Made by a program: the position numbers and the translations under genes. A DNA stretch of 64,000 nt, taken from assembly GCA_037951165.1 (NCBI GenBank), contig JBBDHG010000054.1:986501-1050500 (forward strand), in the 5' to 3' direction. The notes beneath the pieces are model-generated. The model had not been told where the DNA came from, did no database searches, and saw nothing but the letters and a program-made list of their open reading frames with translations. The stretch's first letter is position 1; each line of letters begins with the position of its first letter. Below, in pieces: positions 56,882-64,000 of the stretch. The stretch comes from Lophius americanus. Lineage: Eukaryota; Chordata; Actinopteri; Lophiiformes; Lophiidae.

Positions 56882-57712
56882 CTATGTACAGTATGAAGAG
56901 AATGGGGCCGAAGACTCATCCCTGGGGGACCCCACAGGTAACGTTGTGTGTTTGGGACATTGAACTTCCGAGGGAAATATATTTTCTGTTCTGTTGGTGA
57001 AGTAGGATTGAAACCAGTTTAGGGAGGTGACAGTGAGTCCAGTGGTGTGATGTACGCGGTGTAGGAGTATTCCATGGTGAACTGTGTCGAAGGCAGCAGA
57101 CAAATCAAGGAGAATCAGGAGGGAAGGTGAACCAGCATCTGCTGCCATCTGTAGGTCATTTGTGACTCTAAGCAGAGCTGTTTCTGTGCTGTGGGCGGAG
57201 TGGAAACCAGACCGAAACGTTTCAAAGAGGTTGTTGCATTTGAAGTGGTCCTGGAGGTGGGCAGCAACTTCTGGATCGAGAGTAGGTTTTTTGAGGAGTG
57301 GTGTGATTATGGCGGCTTTTAGGGCAGATGGAACAAAGCCAGCCTGGAGGGATTGTTTTATTACAGCGGTGATCAGGGGACTGATGGAAGAGATGTTAGT
57401 TTTCACTAGGGCTGTAGGAAAAGGGTCGAGGGCACAGATGGACGGTATCATCGTCCTGATGATAAACTCAACCTCTTGCTGTGAGATTTCTGGGAAGCAC
57501 TTTAGAGGCTGGGATATCTCAAACTGTGAGTAAGCAGACTGGATAGTTAGAGTGGAGGAACAAGAAAGGACAGAATGGATTGAGTCTATTTTGAAGTTGA
57601 AGAAAGTCATGAAATTATTACAGTGCTTTTCTGTAATTTCTGTAAGTGGGGGAGTTTCTGGTTTAAAATGATTGATAGTGGAAATTTGAAAAGAGCTGCT
57701 TTTAATTTCCAT
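56882..57712 (-). pseudogene. L2 LINE reverse transcriptase, fingers and palm
   Basis: A 276-codon minus-strand frame. Seen in order: LDPFPTALVKTNISSISPLI, KAAIITPLLKKPTLDPEVAA, FRSGFHSAHSTETALLRV, LLILLDLSAAFDTVHHGILL (motif A with its aspartate) and LNWFQSYFTNRTE. The NNYRPISNLPF block expected right after LDPEV is deleted, about 20 residues. After PVGSPRDE the true frame shifts: motif B in the neighbouring frame reads CGVPQG, a TGA stop, then VFGPILFILYIVPLGHVIS (56935-56870). Loss of the YRPIS block, a frameshift and a stop inactivate the enzyme. The plus frame 57084-57533 is an antisense shadow. Confidence 0.9.
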
Positions 57713-58157
57713 GACTGGTTTTGATAATATTCGAATAGAACAGTGACCGGGCCTCTTTAAGGGACTTTGAGTAGACCTTTTGGTGTTCCCGAAAGGCTAG
57801 CTGGTGGACAGTGAGACCTGAAGCCTTGTAACGCCGCTCAAGGACACTTCCAGCTGCCTTCATTTTCCGTAGCTCGCTGGTGAACCAGGGGGCTGAGCGG
57901 GAGCAGGTGACTGTCCTAGTTTTTACAGGGGCGTGACAATCCAGGTTGCTACTCAGGGAGTTATTGTAGAAATCCACTGAGTCATTGGCTGATACAAAGT
58001 TTGCAGAAAGAACATGCTGGAGGTCGACTGTCATGGTTTCTGGGTTGATGTTTTTCAAATTCCTGAAGTAGATTTGACATTTGGGCTTGGTGAGGGAGGA
58101 CACAAGTGACAATTCCTTGGAGACGGCCTTGTGGTCAGACACATACAGATCGCACAC
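57702..58157 (-). pseudogene. L2 LINE linker between endonuclease and reverse transcriptase
   Basis: The 151-codon frame starts CDLYVSDHKAVSKELSL, where SDH is the last endonuclease motif (the catalytic histidine). It continues through the linker with NLKNINPETMTVDLQHVL, APWFTSELRKMKAAGSVLER and EHQKVYSKSLKEARSLFYSN. In intact elements APWFT.ELR..K...R.LER and Y...L..AR..YYS are conserved, and both are well preserved here. The frame ends at 57702 where it overlaps the next one by 11 nt. Confidence 0.85.
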
Positions 58158-58189
58158 AAGAAGATTGTTGAGCAGAGTCAGAGATGTCA

Positions 58190-58500
58190 GTGATGACTAG
58201 ATCCAGAGTGGTTCCCATGTTGTGGATGGGGACATCGACAATTGCCTGAGATTAAAACAATCCAGTAGTTGGACAAATTCGGATGCAAAACGACATTCAG
58301 GGGAGTTGACGTGAATGTTCATATCTCCAAATACTAAAATATTGGCAGAGGTTGTGCAAAATGTCGACAAAAGGTTGTACATCTCAGAGATGAAGGCTGG
58401 GTTTGGTTTGGGTGGTCTGTAGATTAGAAGTATGGTTATGGAGAAAGGGGGCTTACAATTAAATGACAGGCATTCAAAAGAAGAGTCATTGTAAATAGTC
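58190..58500 (-). pseudogene. L2 LINE endonuclease, C-terminal part
   Basis: Minus strand: NDSSFECLSFNCKPPFSITI, LLIYRPPKPNPAFISEMYNL, then ANILVFGDMNIHVNSPE and FVQLLDCFNLRQLSMSPSTT. The YRPPK and FGDMNIH blocks are those of apurinic-like endonucleases in L2/CR1 LINEs; the GDMN segment contributes the catalytic D and N. Residues N-terminal to this are absent. After SPSTT the frame reads TWEPLWI and stops at 58197, where the canonical protein would give TH..G..LDLV; a frameshift links to the next frame. Confidence 0.85.
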
Positions 58501-58745
58501 TGTCCTCACGTTTCCTTGGTTGCCGGTTCATTGTTTGAAGTTCCCCCTGTCACCACTCGACCCTGCCTTCTCCTAGTGTTTTGTCAAAAGTAAGCGTATC
58601 CTAGTGTTTTTGTTGTTCCCATATGATCCCCTGCTTTTCCTTCCAATCTGTGTCTTATTTTAAATATTTTAATTGCACCTTCTCTGCCATGCTGTCTTGT
58701 GTCTGCACCTGGGTCCAAGCTTGCCCCAAGAAACTTTGTAACAAC
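58501..58745 (+). mobile_element. LTR-like segment abutting the truncated L2 LINE
   Basis: Begins TGTCCTCACG and ends near GTAACA, with C/T-rich content, TGTGTCTTATTTTAAATATT, and CTTGTGTCTGCACCTGGGTC then CAAGCTTGCC close to its end. The 'gtctgca.ctgggtcc' phrase with TG...CA limits is typical of fish LTRs and similar retroelement ends. There is no AATAAA, paired LTR or obvious target duplication. Alternatively it is unique flank sequence. Confidence 0.35.
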
Positions 58746-61700
58746 ATGTAGTGTTTAGTTTCAGTATCTTAGGGAAATGTTCTTTTTTTTTATCTCCAGC
58801 CAAAACCTTTGATATCTGATATAATCTTACTAAATACATACTTTATTGTATTAACAGAGAGATCATTAAGTCTCAGGCTCTATCACTTTTCCTATTACCT
58901 CATTACAAATGAGATAATTACTTCAATTATGTAGTTAGATAAAAAAAAGAATAAAATAAAATGAGATGTTGTAGATTAGTAGTTACGTTCAGGATGAGAG
59001 TCAAAGTAGACAAAAACAACATGGAGGATTTGATGCGTTATTCTCTATTTAATTCAAACTGGTGAAACGCTGCAGCTGTGAAAACAAATAGGCGGGATGA
59101 CCTCAGCTGGGAATGACCGTGTATCCTGAGGGACTGCCAGTTCTGATCTGCCTCTCAGTGCTCCTCACAGTGTGAAAAGCCTTTTATAATTTTCCCTGTT
59201 CCGTATCTCTCTGAATGAAGTTCAGCTTCCCCCATTCGGGAGTCCCTCAACAGTTTTTTTTTAATTTAATTTTATTTTTTTACAATATTTTTCAGCAGTT
59301 TAATCCAATATGAAAATGTTATCTTCGGAGGCTCAAGTAAACACGCATTACCAATACGTTTAAATCAGTGCTTTTTGCAATTATATGCAGCAAAGACTTA
59401 AATCACCAAGTAATGATTGTAATGAATGTTTTAGATGTTGGTTTACTGATTATAAACTTTAAGGAAATTTTGAATGATATCATTCACACATATTTACACA
59501 CAGCAAATTGTTCAGATATTTCCATGCTTGAAAACTGTTATATCTTTGAATTTTCTAATCTCTTTTTAATACCACAAACTTTTATAACCATTGTCACTTT
59601 TTCATCGCCTCTATTGCACGCAGCTTGTTTATGCCTCTCCCTTTTGCAACATTCACACTGGGCAAGGATAATACACTTAGGAATAATTTTCCAGATTTTA
59701 TTATGGTGTAACTGGAATATTCATTAACACATTTCTGAAGAAAGTTTTTCAAATTTGAGCTATATTCGCTGAATAACAGGATGTGGGCTCTAGGTATAAG
59801 CCTGCCTTAGGGTGAATATTTCAGTCAGGATTCATCTCCTCCTTCTATAGTAGCTTGTTACTGCTTTCCAAGGGAACCAACGCTGCAGACTAGGCTTAGT
59901 TCTGCTTCCTGAACTTTAATACATTTCAGGATGATTGCGGATAGATTGAATAAATACAAACAACTGAGTTTTTTCTAATACAAGTACGATTATGAGTTCT
60001 GACAAAGAATATTGGAGTACTTGCTCAATGCTAGACATTTTAATGTCACATTCACCTAAAACGAAGCTCACCGGATATCGTCACAGCATTCTGTTGTTTG
60101 TAATGTCCCTAACATTGCTGTCATATTACGTTTAGAGATCAATGAACATGTTAACAGTACTATTATTTCCAAATTCAAGGATTGTTCATAATGAAAACAA
60201 TGATTACATTTAAGGATTCATTCTTTAGAGTCAGCTGATGATATTACTGCCTGACTAATCCACCACAAAATAAAGAACAAAGAAATGTATAACGAATGCA
60301 TTGATATAAAAGGAAGCTATCATTTCAGAAAATAAAAAAAAATGTCAGTATCACGTTACAACGTGATTTTTTGACTAGATTTTCTGCCATGACAGCAAAT
60401 CATTTCCGTGTTTCCCAAACTCTTTTTTGAACCCTACTCTTACAAATGCCAATAACACAGCATTTGCAAAACATGACTGTTTGTCTTGCCTTCTTGTTTT
60501 TGTTCAACTTTTCCGTTCATCAGCTGATCAACTCTGGTTGATCCACTAATCATTGGCAGATTACACGACGAATTGTGAAGAACATGGATCGTCTCAGAAA
60601 ATCTCTTTGCCGTGAATTTAGCAATCTCTTTGTGTTCTCCAGCCTTGACGTTAATATTTTTTTCTTATTGCTCAGGATGTCGCTAACACCTTCCTCTGTC
60701 CAACCACCTGCTAGACACACCGGATTAAAGTGCATTCTTCCCAACCATTCCCCAGCGGTTCCACTAAATATTGATTAAAACCACTTAACCTGTAGTCTTC
60801 TCATCGTCTGTTACTGGGTCCAAATTCTGACATCACACAACAGCCAAACCCTCATGACCCAGTTCACATCAGGCCTTAGACTTTGTGCCATAAGAATGTC
60901 CCTGACCATTTTCAACAGGAGTCTGGAAGAGGTAAACCAGTCATTTCATGAAAAAATGATTTGCAATCACAACTTTTTTACATGCATGGGTGTATTTGAA
61001 ATCATATAAAATGATAAATGGTCCAGCTTTCTTTAATTTACTTAAAGCTTTATTATCACATAAAGAGATGGAGATTTTTATGATGATATTAGCTCATTTC
61101 TAAATTCTGCATTCCTCACTCTGGCATTTTTAATTTGAGAACATTCTCACTTCATTATTTCTGTTCAGATTTCCTGTAAAGCACATTAAATTGCTGTACA
61201 AATTGTTCTCTAAAAATTTTAAAATGATTTTGAATCAAGCCAAAACAGTGCATTTAGAATAACAGGATCTCCTTCCATCCTTACAAACAGAATGTGTACA
61301 GTGCTTGTACAGTGTACAAACAGAATGTACACTTTAAAAATTAGCCCAAATAACACTCTGCATGCTCTTATTTTTGTCTCTGTGAGCAGCAAACCATGAA
61401 GATCCCTCAAGTGACCATAAGTGTGAAGAATATAGAAAGAAACAGCTTTTTTATTTAGATACCCAAATTAAATCTCTGAGTGACTGATATATGTGATGCA
61501 TGACCTGAAAGACATGGAGTGGTCGGGCCTAGACTGTATATTAGTTTATTGTGCAACATAAAAAAACAAAATTCCAGTGTAGTTGACTAATGTTAGTTCA
61601 ACCAATTTATTTGGGGCCTTATCATATCAACATGCTTGAAAACGTTTCGGCCTTCCTTGGAGCAGAAAAGAAACTTGAGAGCAGACAGTCTATGAGATGG

Positions 61701-64000
61701 TACCTCCTCAGGTCACAAACACTTCTTTGAGCTTAGTTAGCTTTGAAGTCTGACTGAGCTGTACCATGGCTGATACCTCAGATGAGAGCAATCTTGTGGA
61801 CGTCCACGTGACTTGAGTTGTTCGTTTTCTTTTGTTTTGCCAGTCCTAGTCTTTTGCTTCTTTGTAGTCACATATAAGCTTCTCATATTTCTTTTGATTC
61901 TACTCGTGAGGTTAATTTTTAAACGTTTCAACTGACGAAAATAAGGTCAGTGTAGCAGAATGTAGATGCCCTCACCCCAGTCAGATTGATTCAAATCACT
62001 TTGCTGATCCTCAGATGAGAGCATGAGGTTATTTATTTTATCTTACAGGAGTGAAAAGACAGGATCGGTGCAATGTCACAGTATTTGGCTCATTCATCAG
62101 CCATTTATAGACTTTTGCCCTCGGAAATAACATTATGTAATCGGCCTCATTTTGCAGATTTTGCACTTTTGCTTTACTTGTGTTTGTTTGTATGGACATC
62201 TTTCTGTTTTTATCCTCACAAATTGACTCAGTTATAATAAAGTTGACCTTGACTTTTGAGTGACGCTATAAATGCAAAATCTATCAGTGTTCTATCACCA
62301 TCTTTTTAAAGCTGTTTTTGCTTTTTCTCCCATCAAGATGTTTTTTGCTTATCTTAAAACTACTTAAATGAAAGAATAATAACAAAGGGTTACATTTTTC
62401 AAAAAAGTTTGAAAACCACTGCTTTACAACAACAAGTAAAGCTTGTGTGAGGAAACAACACAAAATAAATCTAGGATAAGAATCAAATCATCAAAATATG
62501 ATTAATATAAAATCCAAAATATCCCCTTGAACTCGGCTAAAGATTGATTTTTAGCCCTCATAACATTGAATCTTAAATCTACATAAAATTCCAAATTTGT
62601 TTTTACCACATACTTTTAATACGTGCTCAATGTTTTATGAAGCTAGTATGTAATTTCTGTATTAAAATTAGCATAGCTGCATGGACAGATAGACGTTGTG
62701 ATGAATATATGACCCTTAAATATTATGTAATGCGTAAAAATTTTTATAACTTTTATGTTAAAGCTTTTATTTCTATATTGTCCATAACTGAGGTCCAGAG
62801 GTGTAACTGTACTTTGACACATTATTACTGAAGCAGTGATTAAAGTGTTGGCCTGCTTGGACATGAAATGTTTTTAAATTCTTGTGTAAGATAGAATGGA
62901 AAAGATTCAGTCTGTAGACATAAAATATAAATATTAAAGTTTAATTAGAGGGAACAATGTAGATGGATAGAAGTCAGGCCAAAGTGAATCCAATTTACCT
63001 CCACCTCTCAAATCAGAAGAGGATTCTGTGATGAATGATGACATTTATCTGATTCGGGGGTATTACAGTAGGTACTGTCGAGAAATATAAATGGATATAG
63101 CTTCAAAATCATATTTTACTAGACGACCAATACTCCTTTGTGGTGTAGCACTGATGGCATTGTGGGAGGGACCAATGGTAGGAAACAAATGGTTAAGAGG
63201 GCAGAAATAAATTGACGGTTGAATATTGCTCTCAAAATATGGTGGAGAAGTGTCATATCTACTGAAGTGTGTACTGAAATAAAACCATTTCTTTTTTTGA
63301 TAACGGTGTGTTTTTATTCGCAAGGTAGGTTTCTCATTTGCGCATGAAAAGATAAAAGTTATCATTGGTCCAAAATAGAGGTCAAAAGCTGGACCCATAG
63401 GCGACTGAGTAATTCTAGACCTGCAGCCAAAGTGGATCCATCTATTATCTGAAAGCTGGAACCACATGCAGAACTGAGAAATTTTCGATAATGAACCTGG
63501 GACACAGGTCTAATCTGCACCAAGCGCTGCTAACTAGTAGTAGTTGTAGCTCATTCAGACATCAATTGTCAAAACAAAACATTCTCTTTACCACCTTGGT
63601 CTTCTCCTCTGGCCATGATGAAATCCTATAATCCAGCCTCCTTGTTGAAGTTGGCAAACACATTCAGATGTTGTCACAGTCTCCCTTACTGATGTTCCAC
63701 TGCTTATGAGCATCAATGTGTAACTAAGACCTGGAAGTTAGAAAGATGTAAAACTAGCACCTCACCAATGTTTCTTGGGGGATAAAACAGAAATACCAGA
63801 CTTGACAAAAAGTTCCTGCTCTTTTCTTTCGGGGTGGGTAATTTCAGCGGCTTAAGTTGTATTACAACACTGGAGATCTGCCACGGAGCCAACACTTCAA
63901 GAATGGAAGATGTTAATGAGTGAAACCGCATCAAATTAAATGATGCTGGCAAGGACAGGAGAAAAGGAACATGTTTAATTATTTCATGGACCACCATGCT
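58746..64000. other. Long anonymous region at the window end
   Basis: Over 5 kb without a gene or named repeat I can support. Noted: a 14-bp repeat (TACAAACAGAATGT) at 61282-61295 and 61315-61328; AACGTTTCGGCCTTCCTTGG near 61640, which recalls Penelope/DIRS-like repeats but is isolated. The longest frames (59368-59727 plus; 63063-63467 minus, 134 codons) show no known motif and no convincing splice or start context. Confidence 0.4.

Larger units (their letters stand above)
55862..58500 (-). mobile_element. L2-like LINE, 5'-truncated, about 2.6 kb
   Basis: The largest mobile element here. On the minus strand it starts inside the endonuclease domain at 58500, runs through linker, reverse transcriptase and C-terminal region, then a 3' UTR (56040-55876) ending in TTATTATTATTA-type repeats at 55862-55875. 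L2 elements copy themselves by nicking DNA and priming reverse transcription on the target. The ORF1 and the N-terminal part of the endonuclease are missing, as usual for aborted LINE insertions or because of the neighbouring LTR-like segment. The body is given as separate coding relics below. Multiple frameshifts, one internal stop in motif B and two deletions show it is inactive. Confidence 0.9.

Noticed and set aside
57084..57533. 149-codon plus-strand open frame
   Set aside because: It lies exactly antisense to the L2 reverse transcriptase relic, whose motifs are clear on the minus strand.
63063..63467. 134-codon minus-strand open frame near the window end
   Set aside because: No motif recognised, composition like surrounding DNA, no acceptor or donor I would trust. 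It may merit a blastp check.
1..64000. Bacterial features, CRISPR arrays, operons, viral genomes
   Set aside because: No evenly spaced direct repeats with unique spacers, no dense collinear genes or ribosome-binding sites. Repeats present are microsatellites and eukaryotic transposable elements.

Overview
The window looks like nuclear DNA of a teleost fish. It is AT-rich, has no bacterial-style gene packing, and no long open frame except relics of transposable elements. Its repeats are typical of ray-finned fish: L2-, RTE- and Rex1-like LINEs, a LINE with a restriction-like endonuclease, Tc1-like transposons, and three kinds of SINE with tRNA-like heads. Most of it reads as intron or intergenic sequence. 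The one stretch that looks like host coding sequence is a candidate last exon on the minus strand at about 33709-33929: a strong acceptor, about 73 open codons, a stop, and a nearby AATAAA.

Layout. 1-2140: SINE fragments in both orientations, a possible MITE, and the nuclease end of an RLE-type LINE. 2140-9100: mostly anonymous DNA with one full SINE (minus, 5355-5590) and one SINE tail. 9100-13600: an L2-like LINE 3' end, an (AT)n tract, and copy C of an unnamed repeat family. 13605-13950: a SINE flanked by a perfect 16-bp target duplication. 13967-24450: copy A of the unnamed family, an RTE-clade LINE (20170-21165, minus), a LINE 3' piece and a minus-strand SINE. 24455-33000: a SINE, anonymous DNA, and copy B (31896-32351). 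32894-36834: an exact 54-bp direct repeat pair, the candidate exon, two SINEs, and a perfect 21-bp hairpin. 37515-38290: Tc1-like relic 1. 40540-42527: a Rex1-like LINE with another repeat nested in it, then a different LINE 3' end. 44579-49388: a MITE-like repeat, copies E and D, Tc1-like relic 2, and a small L2 piece. 49390-55090: mostly anonymous, with degraded repeats and an LTR-like 3' end. 55280-58745: copy F, then the largest element, a 5'-truncated L2 LINE (minus, 55862-58500), abutting an LTR-like segment. 58750-64000: no feature recognised.

No element looks able to move: every transposase or reverse transcriptase frame is broken by stops, frameshifts or lost catalytic motifs. The most novel signal is a family of at least four, probably six, related non-coding repeats. 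They are built from units of about 130-170 bp with an AGCTCCCCCTAGTG-like core; four copies end in a GC-richer module closing on a CGATTCC-like motif. I cannot match them to a named family.
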